This document shows, piece after piece, positions 44,045 through 53,329 of a stretch of 64,000 nucleotides of DNA (position 1 is its first letter; every line of letters starts with the position of its first letter). Origin of the DNA: DATKYQ01 sp035528415 (GTDB lineage: Bacteria; Myxococcota; B64-G9). The position numbers were made by a program, and so were the translations under genes. Under the pieces are notes generated by a model that saw only the letters and a program-made list of their open reading frames with translations, had not been told where the DNA came from and did not search any database. The DNA lies in contig DATKYQ010000022.1 in NCBI GenBank assembly GCA_035528415.1, positions 62,001 through 126,000 of the forward strand, given 5' to 3'.

Positions 44045-46375
44045 TCAACGTGCACAGCGGACTCCATCATTGACATTAGCCCAATTGACAACAACATCGT
44101 CGCCTTGGCGATCCGCTGCCCGCACATTGGCCGAGCCGTCCGAGAAGAAGCCCCCGCGCATGATCCGTGAGATGCCGCAAGGATCATTCTTCCAGGCGCT
44201 CCCGTCGGAAGGCGCGCCGGTGTAGTCGGGATGCGCGCAATCCTGCAGCCACTCGGCCACGTTGCCCGCCATGTCGCAAAGTCCCTGGGCGGTGTTGCCC
44301 GCCGGCTTGCTGCACACCGGCCAACTCTCGCTCCGCCCGCAGCCGGAGCCACCGTCGTTCATCACCGCGTACTGGCAGGTGGCAGCCTCGTCGCCCCAGG
44401 GATAGATGATGTCCTGCCCCGCGCTCCTGGCGGCGTACTCCCACTCGGCCTCGGTCGGAAGCCGGCCTCCAGCCCACCAGCAGAACAGCGACGCCTGATA
44501 CCAGTTGATGCAGTCAACCGGGTAGTCGTCCCCGTCGGTCTTGAAATAGTTGCAGCCGAACGGCTCGCTGCAGTACCCATCGTTCACGCACTGCTTGTAA
44601 AGCCATACCGTAGCCTCTGTCCTCATCAACTCGAACGCCGGCAGCGTGACCTCGTGCACCGGCAACTCGTCCTTCTCGCCCGTCTCGGATCCCATCATGA
44701 AGCTCCCGCCGGGCATCTGCACCCAGGTGTTCTCGGTGCAGACTCCGTCGATGCAGATCCCGTCCGGGCATTCGCCGCAGTCGAGAAACTCCCCGCAACC
44801 ATCCCACAGGGGGCCGCACTGCACTCCTTCGGACTGGCAGCTCTTGGGCGGGCACTCTTTCTTCTTGCACACTCCTCCCGCGCACACCTGGTTAAGCAGG
44901 CAATCGCCGTCTTTCTTGCAACTGATGGTGCCGTCGAATGAGGCGTCCCGGTAGCGGCCAAGATCCACCACCGCCACCCCGGCTCGGCTGGGCGGCGGCT
45001 TGTCTAAGGAGCCGTGACTGTTGCTGCTGCTTTCATTACCCTGGCATATTTCGGCCGCCCAGCGCCCGCTCGGGTCCAGTTGCATCCTCGAATCCCATAC
45101 GTTCGTGCACACATGAAAACCGTCCAGTTGCCTGCCCACGACGGGATCGTAGACCATGAAGCTATCGTTGAAGGACGACTCAATAGCGATCAGCTTGTAT
45201 GATTTCGAATACTTGGATTCGCTACTAGCAGTTTGTATAGGCTGCTCTGCGACAAGCTCGAATTCCGGAAAACTCATCAGGTAGTGATGACCAGCCTCCT
45301 TGTCGCTTCCCGTCCAATCAACAACCAGGTCTCTGTCGAGATCCGGAATGGCCATGTTACCTGCATCACCGAACTGGCAAAGATCATAACCAAGCTGCTT
45401 GTAGCCTTTCTCGACATCAACGACCCAAACACTGGCGCAGTAATCAGCCATGTAATGCATCACGACCAGTATCCTGCTGTCCCCGGGCTCCATGACGTGC
45501 ATTCCATCAATTGTATAGTACCCCAGGTATGTCACCTTGCGTATACATCGATTTGGAATATCGATAACTACAAGATACGCGCCTCTCACGCCGTCTTTCG
45601 TGCCCATCAAACCGTACACCAATGTATCGTCGTCGACGAAGTCGGTGTACACAACCCATTGTCCCCTGTACCATGGCCGGGGCCAGGCTTCGACCGTCCC
45701 CTGCAACTCGCCGGTGGACAGTGTATATATCCAGATCAGGTCGCTTTCCTCGTGCTCGTCCATCAGAACCAGGCGATCTTTCTCCTTTTGTACCGTAAAA
45801 GTCCAGTTACCAATGATATCCTGCGCGACGTACTCTCGGATGATCTCCCCGGTGGATCCGTCGAACGCGGTCACCTTGTCCTTGTACGCCGTCATGTAGA
45901 CGATGTTGTCCTCGACATCACAGTAGAGCCCCTTCGAGTCGGAATTCAGGAACGGTAGAAAATCAACATCGACCCTTGCGATCTCTTCACCTGTCAGCAC
46001 GGAACGGAAAACAAGGTATTCCACCTCTTGATCATCGCGTTCCGCGTGCATGATCACGTCCGGGTCTGCACAACCATAGCCCTGGTACACCAGGCCGGTG
46101 GATGTGTAGCTCATTCTTTTCTTCCAGCTCCCGACATCATACACAACAACTGTATCCTCTCCCTTGACGTAACTTCTACAATACGTAACAATCAGGTTTC
46201 TGCCGTCTCCCGAAAACGCTGCCCTCCTGGGCCAACCGCTTATTTCCAAAAGTCTGGACGGTTCGTTGCTACAAGATGAACAAACAACAATGGTGGCCAC
46301 GACAAGGCATAGCAGAGAGAAATACCTGCGCAGGATGTTAGAACAACAAGCCTTGGACATAGGAGTGACATTCAT
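44045..46375 (-). CDS. Lipoprotein with beta-propeller, Cys-rich linker and FGE-sulfatase (SUMF1-type) domain
   Basis: A 776-residue lipoprotein (lipobox VVCSSC, ~31-36). Residues ~40-470 read as propeller-like repeats (VVVYDVGSWKKRM, VTAFDGSTGEIIREY). A Cys-rich linker with CVCAGGVCKKKEC-type motifs (~490-545; TISCKKDGDCLLNQVC) leads to a formylglycine-generating-enzyme-like domain (~550-776): WVQMPGGSFMMGS, ACINWYQA-type DCINWYQASLFCWW, RLPTEAEWEYAAR, GNVAEWLQDC and IMRGGFF. Such domains are mostly non-catalytic C-type-lectin-fold modules in bacteria; the two active-site Cys of FGE were not identified. GGAG precedes ATG 46375. It follows the phosphatase giant by 31 nt. Confidence 0.85.
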   Translation of the reverse strand: MNVTPMSKACCSNILRRYFSLLCLVVATIVVCSSCSNEPSRLLEISGWPRRAAFSGDGRNLIVTYCRSYVKGEDTVVVYDVGSWKKRMSYTSTGLVYQGYGCADPDVIMHAERDDQEVEYLVFRSVLTGEEIARVDVDFLPFLNSDSKGLYCDVEDNIVYMTAYKDKVTAFDGSTGEIIREYVAQDIIGNWTFTVQKEKDRLVLMDEHEESDLIWIYTLSTGELQGTVEAWPRPWYRGQWVVYTDFVDDDTLVYGLMGTKDGVRGAYLVVIDIPNRCIRKVTYLGYYTIDGMHVMEPGDSRILVVMHYMADYCASVWVVDVEKGYKQLGYDLCQFGDAGNMAIPDLDRDLVVDWTGSDKEAGHHYLMSFPEFELVAEQPIQTASSESKYSKSYKLIAIESSFNDSFMVYDPVVGRQLDGFHVCTNVWDSRMQLDPSGRWAAEICQGNESSSNSHGSLDKPPPSRAGVAVVDLGRYRDASFDGTISCKKDGDCLLNQVCAGGVCKKKECPPKSCQSEGVQCGPLWDGCGEFLDCGECPDGICIDGVCTENTWVQMPGGSFMMGSETGEKDELPVHEVTLPAFELMRTEATVWLYKQCVNDGYCSEPFGCNYFKTDGDDYPVDCINWYQASLFCWWAGGRLPTEAEWEYAARSAGQDIIYPWGDEAATCQYAVMNDGGSGCGRSESWPVCSKPAGNTAQGLCDMAGNVAEWLQDCAHPDYTGAPSDGSAWKNDPCGISRIMRGGFFSDGSANVRAADRQGDDVVVNWANVNDGVRCAR

Positions 46376-46406
46376 GCCCATCTCCAATACAAATAAGACC
46401 GGATTT

Positions 46407-49400
46407 TCATTGCACACCGATACCTGTGAGTGGAACTATGTCCGGAGAGTCGGGGTCGCTCGAGTATACCGTGAGGTTTCCCTCCCACTCTCCAACGGTA
46501 AATGGTCTGAAAGATACTAAGTACAGGCATTGCGAGCCAGGTTCGAGGAACTCTGTGCTATCACAAGGATGAGGCTGGCTCGGAGACAAGAAGAAGATTG
46601 TAGACGGCTGTGTCTCGATAGTGAATTCTTGGCCGTTCTGGCCATTGTTTCTCACTGTGACAAACATGAATACTGATGTGATGCCGACTTGAACTTCTCC
46701 GAAGTCGATCGACTCCGGGGTGACGGTGATGTTGTAAAACCATGAGTCTGGAGCTCCACGCCCAACAATACCGGTCTGCTGCACCTTGTATTCCACACAA
46801 TTCTGCGCGGGTTCATCGGTTATCACGTTTAGTATGGCATGTATGTCAGTTGGAAATTGCGAACTGGTATAATGGACAGCCACTGCACAGCAATCTGTCT
46901 GTGTGCCATATGGCAGCACCGGTTGACTACTGCGGCATGGCGGGCACTTTATGTCCCCAGGCGTCCCGATGATTACCGGATTCACGTAAAGGTCGAAGTC
47001 CGACGAACCATCCAGGCTGATCTCCACCGCAACCTCTCGCTGCCGCAGGTTCCAGATGTCTATAATCCGTCTCTGGGTCTCGCCGACTCCTCCCCACTGG
47101 AATGTCACGTGCGGCGGATTCGTTTCAACGGGGAGATCGGGCAGATCGTAGTACGGGTCGCACGCGTCTCCGTCGCCGTCTGAATCGCAGTCCTCCTGGC
47201 CGGGGTTGGAATCCTGCGGGCAGTTGTCACATTCGTTCCCCACGTCGTCGTTGTCCGCGTCAGCCTGTGACTCATTGGAGATCTCGGGGCAGTTGTCGCA
47301 CGGGTCCCCGTCGCCGTCTCCATCAGCGTCTTCCTGGCCCGGGTTGTATATTTCACGGCAGTTGTCATTTCCATCACCGATACCGTCGCGATCGTTATCC
47401 GGAACCGGATAACTATCGGGAACCGGAACACATCGAAGCGTATCCCACAAGACTTCATCGCTATCGGAGTGTGGCTTCAGGCAGCGGCCATATAGCCACC
47501 TATTAATATGCGGGTCATGATAAAAACAATAGTCGCCTTCATTCTTATTGTTGCAATCTGTAGATCCAAACCTTGTATAACTGAGGCAATCACTCTTGTT
47601 TATGCCGCTCACTCCCTTCACAAAAAGGCAATTCTCCTCGTGGGGCTTGAAGATACCGGTACATTCAAAATAGGTATGGCATACTTCACGGTTTGAGCCT
47701 TGCTCACAGACAGCACTGAATTCATCGATTATAGAACCGCATAATACAGTATCTTGTGGATAATCGTAAATAGTACCCGGCTTCTGATCCCGCCACACCA
47801 GGTACATCATGTTTCCGTCGGCGAAAAATCGCGTAACGCCGAACTGCCGAGAGCCGATGGGCTCATCGTAATCCTTGTAACCGCCCGTGCCCAAGACAAG
47901 GTGCACCGCATGCTGATCGCTTGGAATATTTTCACTGCTGAATTTGTCGACAATATGTTCCGTCGACATCCTGTTGTAGGCATGATCGTGCCCGGTGATA
48001 ATGAAATCCACGTCGGCCAGTTCGAAGAAGCGCGCCAGCCGCCCGCGGGCGCCGTCGCTCATGTGATCATGGGGATAGCTCCAGCCGGGAGGGGTTTCAA
48101 CGTCATCGTCTCCGTATAGCGGCACATGGAAAAAAACTATCTTCCAGATGTCCTTGTCGTCCTTGTACTTCCACAGGTCGCGCTTGACCCAGATGAACTG
48201 CTCGGAATCTCCCTCTCGCTGATCATACCTCTCGATCCAGGCATCGCTGATTCCATTTGCATTGGTGCTACCCGCTTCCCATTCGGAAATGTAACAATCC
48301 TTGTCGACGCGAGGGTCTTTGAATGGGTGTTCTGCGGCATATTTATTATTACAGTAAGGATTGTTGGGTGCACTGATAGACACTATGTGCATATTGCCGA
48401 TGTTGAATGAGTATGACGATTCCGGGTACTTAAACTTCTGGTTTCTTGTCGGCTCGAACCTTCGAACCGGCTGGAAAAGGTTGTTTATAAACTCGCTGGC
48501 GTTGCCTCCTCCTCCTCCATCGCTCCAATTGTGATTACCCAATGCTCCGAAGAGAGTTACCCCTTCCAACATGCCGTTGAAAAGATTGGATGGCGTTATA
48601 TCCGGTGCATTTATGTAGACACGATTGAAAACAGCAAATAGATATGCCTCGAAAAACGGGCCGTTGTAATATGTCTGTGCCAGGTCTCCAGCAGCCAGCC
48701 AAAAAGTCGGAGATTCTCCATCAAGTGTAATAGAATGCGCCTTTGCCGAAACAATTCCCTCTCTTCCAACAGCGAAATCATCGTAACCACAAGTATGATT
48801 ACCAGACGGCGAAAAGCAATCGCCGTGGCAACATAGACCAGTAGTCGGTCCAAAATCACCGAATGCCAGGAACTCTACTGGATCTTCAATGGCCAGCGGG
48901 GCTGTCCTGAAATATACGTCTTTGGCAATGGCTGCCTCTTCCGCCACATCTTCAGGAAGAATTAGTATCTTGTAATGATACCAGGTCGATGGCCTCAAGT
49001 TATCAAGGTCGATCTTGAACATATAGGCTGGGGAATTCGGACGACTAACTTCCACTTCCGTTGAAAACATACCCGGTTGACATGAATTCATCGGTTTTCC
49101 AGCTTCGCCATAACAGATTTTATACGGTGACCAACATGCCGCTATACCCGCTTGCGCGTCAGCACAATTGGCCCGCCATGTTATTGTTGCAGAATGATCG
49201 TCAAGATCTTGTATATATGGCATACGAATATCAAAGAGCGTCCGAGTCCAAAGCCAGTCACGCCATGAGTAGCGGTCATGGCCGGAAAGAAAGGCATTTT
49301 CACCATTTTCTCCCGGCCGACAACGTGGCGGGCAGCCGGGCGCATCGTTTACACGGTATCTGGTGATATCCGAAAAGCGAACCTCGTCCAGGAGCCCGTG

Positions 49401-52400
49401 AAAGTAATCCGGATGCTGCTGGTCCCAAAACTGAGACCCAAGCACGATTTGCCCGGGCAGTGAGGATACTGTCCGAGGCCAGCCTGGGCCCGATATTGGA
49501 TCGTACGGCGTATTCATGAAGTCGGGGCCCTCGAAATGATCTATGAAATTCGCGTTCACGAAGCCGTCTACGTATATCCGGCCCTTGAAGTGACCATCGT
49601 ATATTACCGCAATGTGGTACCATTGACCTTCTTGGATCAGACGGTTTTCCAAGATTTCTTTTCCGCCTGAAAAATATTCTGTTGCAGCGACTAGCCTATC
49701 GTTGTAAACGCTCGCCGTATCGAAAACATGCAGACTGAGAAATATCAATCTAACTCCGGCAACCATCTTCATGTATGCACGAATAGAGAAGTTGCCGTCC
49801 TGAGCGGCAAGGGTCTGCTCGACGCCCGCCTCTGCGTTATCGAACTTCACCCACGCCTCGAAGGCGAAGGCCCTCGGTGCGTAACCGATGTCGACCGTGG
49901 CATCGCAATGGTCGAAGCCGAGCGCCGCTCCGAAATATCCGCTCTGGCCCAGTTGGCAGTTGCCGTCGTCCGAGAGATGGCCGTGATTTGCATGACCGCT
50001 CGAATCTTCGAGATCCCAACCAGCGTCTCCACCCGCTCCTTGCTGGTCGTCCATCGCGAAATGAAACAGGTTGTAGTCGGTATAGTCCGCCGTAAAGCCC
50101 GATGGTTCGGGCGGCGTCGGACCGGCCTCGGGAAACACCCAACCAGGGTCCGGCTGGGTGTGCACATTTCCCGCCTGAATGTCTATGCCGTTGCCGTTGA
50201 CCGTGACTCCCCCGACACCCATGTCGCCAAGGTCGTAGGGAGTGATCTGCCAGTTGCCTCCGAAGTTGGAACCTAGATCGAAGATCTCCCCTCCAGCCGT
50301 CTGCACTTTCAGGTGCACGTCCTGCGGCCCGATCCCGGCCGCCTGGAGCGCCTGATGATTCAGCGGTATTCTCACGTGAAGCGGGCCGGTAAGCGGCGTC
50401 GCCTCCTGGCTGGCCACTGCGATTTTTACCGCCGTGGAAATAGGAGATCCACCGCCCACAACAGGCAGCGTCTTTGTAATGCCTACCCTGACTAACCTGT
50501 CTCCCGGAAGGCTGCCCGGCATGAAATGGAGCACATAACCATACAGCGCATTATTCTCGTCCTCGATGGCTATTCTTCTTCCGCCGCCTTCCACCAGGAA
50601 CTCGAGCGGCTCGGTTGAATACTGGCCGGGATAATCCTTTAGGACTATCTTGTCCAACATTAGCTTGACGCCGCCCGCATACTGCACCTCGAACGAGTAG
50701 CGGCTGCCGACCTGGGCGGAAAACCCGAGCGTCAACGGCCCAGCCAGCATACCAGGCCGCAATTCCCGCCGGGATTCGAGCAGAGCCTGCCCCTGGTACT
50801 CCCGAACGACGTAGACGCTGCCCAACGGTTCTTCATCCACGGGTTCACCCTCCGAGCGCAGCCAGAACTCGACCCAGCGCTTGCCGGGCGTCACCCGCCC
50901 GTGCGGGCCCGTGCTCATGATGGCGTTCTGTCCATCGGAAGGCTCGATAACCCACGATGTCCCCTCGACATGCCCGGCGGCATGCTCGAGATCCGGGTCA
51001 TTGCCCAGCCACTCGGTGCGCGGCTGCCTCGATCTGTGGCCGAACACCTCGATCTCGGCAACCTGGGTGTATTCTCCCTGGGTCTCCTCGTTCAGGTAGC
51101 GCACGAACCTTGTCGCTGTGTCGCAGATGTCTTCCGTGGCGTCGGTTGCCGCGCTTCGCTGGGCCACCTCCACCCACTGGCTGGTAAGATTGTCCCAGGC
51201 ATACAGCAGGTAGCTCGAGGGCACCGGCGATACAACTCGAATGCCGTTCACCTTTTGCTTGGCACCCAGGTCGATTATCAGTTCGTTGCCCGCCCCGGGC
51301 GCCATCCAGGCGCTGGATTCATCACCATCGATGGCCCGGAATGCGCTTCCCCCGGGCATCATCCAGGTTTGGGGGGGCTCTACCTGAACATCTCCGCTCA
51401 CATAGGATACGGCTCCGCCAAGCGCCAGGTTGCTGCCCTCGATGCCTCCGTCCTCGCGGCAGCTCGTGGTGCATGGGCCGATCTCGTCGGCCAGCGTCTG
51501 CGCCTGGTCAAGCCAGGCGGCTGCCGTGGCGTCGTCCAGCCAGTGGCCTTGGCCCTGCTCCACCTGGGAAATGAAATCATCGAGCAGGCCCAGCTTCTCG
51601 GCGCAGTCGTTCGTCGCGAGCGCAGCCGCCAGCAGATCCTCGAGCTTCTTTCCGTGGCCTGGATTCAGGTCAGCGCCCTGAACCGAACCGAGAAGATCAC
51701 CCGTGCCTTCATCCGGCGAGGGCGCGTGAACCAGCAACGCGACCTGATCCGGCTCGCTGAAAAGTTCGCCGTCGTTGACAACTAGTTCGAATACCATCGA
51801 CCCCAGGTCTACGTTCGGCGGCACGATGAATCCCGGCGTCGCCGAGGTCGGATCGTCGAGCATCACCGCCGGGCCCTCGACCTGGTACCAGGTATACGTT
51901 ATCTCGTCGCCATCCGGGTCACTGCTCGCGCTTCCGTCGAGTTGCACCCAGTCGCCGACGTTGGCTTCCTGGGAGACTCCCGCGTCGGCAACCGGCGGGC
52001 GGTTTTCCGAGGGTGCCTGGGCACAGGTTGCATATCTTACCCAGTCCCAGTACGAGATTGATTCACCGCCGCCGAAGACAGACAGGTTGGCCGGGATGCT
52101 GGAGTTTCTGAGCATGTCGTACTCGACCTCGTGAAACTTGATGCCGTCCACGAAGAACTTCGCGCTGCCCGTTTTGTTCACTTCCAGCCGGTACTCGTGA
52201 TAGGCGGACCAGTCCAATTCAATCGACGTGCAAATGGGACTCTGGTCACAAGCGTCGACGGTCATGTGTCCATTCTGGGGATTGTGATTCAGGCTGATGT
52301 ACGCAACCTTCTGCCCGTCGCTCACGGCAAAGCTCGCATTCGTGAAATTGCCTGGCAGGAAGAACTCATCGACCCTGACCATGACTTCCATGGAGTACGA

Positions 52401-52637
52401 CTCGGCCGTCTCGAAGGCTGCGTCGTACCGGCGGTAGCCGTAGTAACCGAGAGGATCGTCAACCGGGATTATGAGCTGGCAGTCCTGAATGAATGGATCG
52501 CCGTGGCTACCGGGATCCACCGTCCACTGGAACTGGTTGCCGGGATCGTCCGGAAGCAGGCAGCCGTCATATTCGACCTCGTGCAACGGCACTTCACAGG
52601 GCAAGACGGCCCCGGCCGGGCTTGAACAGAAGATCAA
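46407..52637 (-). CDS. Giant multidomain phosphatase-like secreted protein, likely start at 52728 out of frame
   Basis: The main open frame has 2,076 codons from a TTG at 52637. Domains seen: an Ig/PKD unit (~216-300; DGSASSDPDGDEITYTWYQ), F5/8-type discoidin-like segment (~433-535), LamG-like (~860-1085), an FN3-like unit then a calcineurin-type metallophosphatase (~1255-1590) with FGDFGP, LAAGDLAQ, GALGNHNW and TGHDHAYNRM, as in purple acid phosphatases, TSP3 calcium repeats (~1747-1822; DNDRDGIGDGNDNC) and a HYDIN-like unit (~1950-2076). The TTG start begins within the hydrophobic core of a signal peptide. A better start, ATG 52728 with GGGAGGG, opens a peptide MKSVFFGRQG that would join the same core if the G10 tract had 9 or 12 G. 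Confidence 0.88.
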   Translation of the reverse strand: MIFCSSPAGAVLPCEVPLHEVEYDGCLLPDDPGNQFQWTVDPGSHGDPFIQDCQLIIPVDDPLGYYGYRRYDAAFETAESYSMEVMVRVDEFFLPGNFTNASFAVSDGQKVAYISLNHNPQNGHMTVDACDQSPICTSIELDWSAYHEYRLEVNKTGSAKFFVDGIKFHEVEYDMLRNSSIPANLSVFGGGESISYWDWVRYATCAQAPSENRPPVADAGVSQEANVGDWVQLDGSASSDPDGDEITYTWYQVEGPAVMLDDPTSATPGFIVPPNVDLGSMVFELVVNDGELFSEPDQVALLVHAPSPDEGTGDLLGSVQGADLNPGHGKKLEDLLAAALATNDCAEKLGLLDDFISQVEQGQGHWLDDATAAAWLDQAQTLADEIGPCTTSCREDGGIEGSNLALGGAVSYVSGDVQVEPPQTWMMPGGSAFRAIDGDESSAWMAPGAGNELIIDLGAKQKVNGIRVVSPVPSSYLLYAWDNLTSQWVEVAQRSAATDATEDICDTATRFVRYLNEETQGEYTQVAEIEVFGHRSRQPRTEWLGNDPDLEHAAGHVEGTSWVIEPSDGQNAIMSTGPHGRVTPGKRWVEFWLRSEGEPVDEEPLGSVYVVREYQGQALLESRRELRPGMLAGPLTLGFSAQVGSRYSFEVQYAGGVKLMLDKIVLKDYPGQYSTEPLEFLVEGGGRRIAIEDENNALYGYVLHFMPGSLPGDRLVRVGITKTLPVVGGGSPISTAVKIAVASQEATPLTGPLHVRIPLNHQALQAAGIGPQDVHLKVQTAGGEIFDLGSNFGGNWQITPYDLGDMGVGGVTVNGNGIDIQAGNVHTQPDPGWVFPEAGPTPPEPSGFTADYTDYNLFHFAMDDQQGAGGDAGWDLEDSSGHANHGHLSDDGNCQLGQSGYFGAALGFDHCDATVDIGYAPRAFAFEAWVKFDNAEAGVEQTLAAQDGNFSIRAYMKMVAGVRLIFLSLHVFDTASVYNDRLVAATEYFSGGKEILENRLIQEGQWYHIAVIYDGHFKGRIYVDGFVNANFIDHFEGPDFMNTPYDPISGPGWPRTVSSLPGQIVLGSQFWDQQHPDYFHGLLDEVRFSDITRYRVNDAPGCPPRCRPGENGENAFLSGHDRYSWRDWLWTRTLFDIRMPYIQDLDDHSATITWRANCADAQAGIAACWSPYKICYGEAGKPMNSCQPGMFSTEVEVSRPNSPAYMFKIDLDNLRPSTWYHYKILILPEDVAEEAAIAKDVYFRTAPLAIEDPVEFLAFGDFGPTTGLCCHGDCFSPSGNHTCGYDDFAVGREGIVSAKAHSITLDGESPTFWLAAGDLAQTYYNGPFFEAYLFAVFNRVYINAPDITPSNLFNGMLEGVTLFGALGNHNWSDGGGGGNASEFINNLFQPVRRFEPTRNQKFKYPESSYSFNIGNMHIVSISAPNNPYCNNKYAAEHPFKDPRVDKDCYISEWEAGSTNANGISDAWIERYDQREGDSEQFIWVKRDLWKYKDDKDIWKIVFFHVPLYGDDDVETPPGWSYPHDHMSDGARGRLARFFELADVDFIITGHDHAYNRMSTEHIVDKFSSENIPSDQHAVHLVLGTGGYKDYDEPIGSRQFGVTRFFADGNMMYLVWRDQKPGTIYDYPQDTVLCGSIIDEFSAVCEQGSNREVCHTYFECTGIFKPHEENCLFVKGVSGINKSDCLSYTRFGSTDCNNKNEGDYCFYHDPHINRWLYGRCLKPHSDSDEVLWDTLRCVPVPDSYPVPDNDRDGIGDGNDNCREIYNPGQEDADGDGDGDPCDNCPEISNESQADADNDDVGNECDNCPQDSNPGQEDCDSDGDGDACDPYYDLPDLPVETNPPHVTFQWGGVGETQRRIIDIWNLRQREVAVEISLDGSSDFDLYVNPVIIGTPGDIKCPPCRSSQPVLPYGTQTDCCAVAVHYTSSQFPTDIHAILNVITDEPAQNCVEYKVQQTGIVGRGAPDSWFYNITVTPESIDFGEVQVGITSVFMFVTVRNNGQNGQEFTIETQPSTIFFLSPSQPHPCDSTEFLEPGSQCLYLVSFRPFTVGEWEGNLTVYSSDPDSPDIVPLTGIGVQ

Positions 52638-52665
52638 CGCGAGCGAGACGGCGGCAAGGTGTATG

Positions 52666-52675
52666 CCCCCCCCCC
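52666..52675 (-). repeat. G10 homopolymer, candidate phase-variation tract
   Basis: Ten consecutive G on the coding strand lie 51 nt into the reading frame that starts at ATG 52728. At ten G that frame ends after 31 codons at the overlapping TGA. Nine or twelve G would fuse ATG 52728 with the 2,076-residue frame and supply a whole signal peptide. A sequencing error in the run is the alternative. Confidence 0.75.
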
Positions 52676-52754
52676 TGTAAAAATGAGCTGCTAACCACGC
52701 CCTGCCGACCGAAGAACACGCTCTTCATGATCGCCCTCCCGCGCAAGTGGTTTT

Positions 52755-52769
52755 GAGACTCTGAGTCTC
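52755..52769. promoter_or_regulatory. Perfect 15-bp palindrome in the leader of the phosphatase giant
   Basis: GAGACTC-T-GAGTCTC, arms 7 nt, spacer 1. It lies 27 nt upstream of ATG 52728 and downstream of a TACAAT (-10-like) at 52794-52799. It could be an operator or an mRNA hairpin near the ribosome binding site. Confidence 0.45.
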
Positions 52770-52868
52770 GCCTGTTCGATTCGCAATTCGCTTATTGTAA
52801 CACAACCGGCGGAGAATTTTTTTACAATTTGTGACTTGGGTATAGAAATGTGCGCTTGTCGGCCTACT

Positions 52869-53183
52869 CTAACCTGTTTCCTCGTCTATCCAAGCCAAGT
52901 AGTCGGCGTCGGCCTCGCGGATGGGCCAGGAGGTGATGCAGGGGACGTCGTAGGAGTGAAGCTCGCGCACCTTGGCTATCAGCTCTTTCATCAGGGGCTG
53001 CTTCGTCTTGGCCAGCAGCACGCATTCGCTGTCTTCGTGAATCTCGCCCTGCCAGCGGTAGATCGAACTCATGCCGGGGATGATGTTCACGCAGGCCGCA
53101 AGGCGCAGGCTGACCAGCTGGCTGCCTATCTTGCGCGCTTCTTCCTCGTCGGCGGTGGTTATGTATACAGTTCTGTACTCCAT
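52869..53183 (-). CDS. cutA: Divalent-cation tolerance protein CutA
   Basis: A 104-residue protein of usual CutA1 length with the family motifs TTADEEEARKI, RLAACVNIIPG, SIYRWQGEI and HSYDVPCI. CutA1 is a stable trimer with a ferredoxin-like fold that binds copper and other divalent metals, and is linked to metal tolerance; its exact role is debated. Divergent from the lipoprotein gene at 53330. Confidence 0.95.
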   Translation of the reverse strand: MEYRTVYITTADEEEARKIGSQLVSLRLAACVNIIPGMSSIYRWQGEIHEDSECVLLAKTKQPLMKELIAKVRELHSYDVPCITSWPIREADADYLAWIDEETG

Positions 53184-53197
53184 TGGCTGGCACCCTT

Positions 53198-53218
53198 TTT
53201 TGATGTTTCATATCAAAA
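53198..53218. promoter_or_regulatory. Inverted repeat in cutA/lipoprotein divergent region
   Basis: TTTTGAT (53198-53204) and ATCAAAA (53212-53218) form a perfect 7-bp inverted repeat with 7-nt spacer, 14 nt upstream of the cutA ATG. AT-rich, so more like an operator than a terminator. Confidence 0.35.
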
Positions 53219-53329
53219 TATCACGATCTGGAAAAGCGTAGGGAGAATTTCTGGCTGTACCAGGACGTCCATCTTGGACTAGAATCTCGATCGCTTCGAA
53301 ATGACGTTGCTTTCAGGGAGGAGAGAAAA

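Noticed and set aside
44760..46375. FGE-type domain as the maturase of the sulfatase-like enzymes at the right end
   Set aside because: Those enzymes carry Thr, not Cys/Ser, at the modified position, and this domain is in a lipoprotein whose FGE active-site cysteines were not found.
53198..53218. Inverted repeat as a rho-independent terminator
   Set aside because: Arms are AT-only-rich and no gene ends there; it lies between divergent starts.
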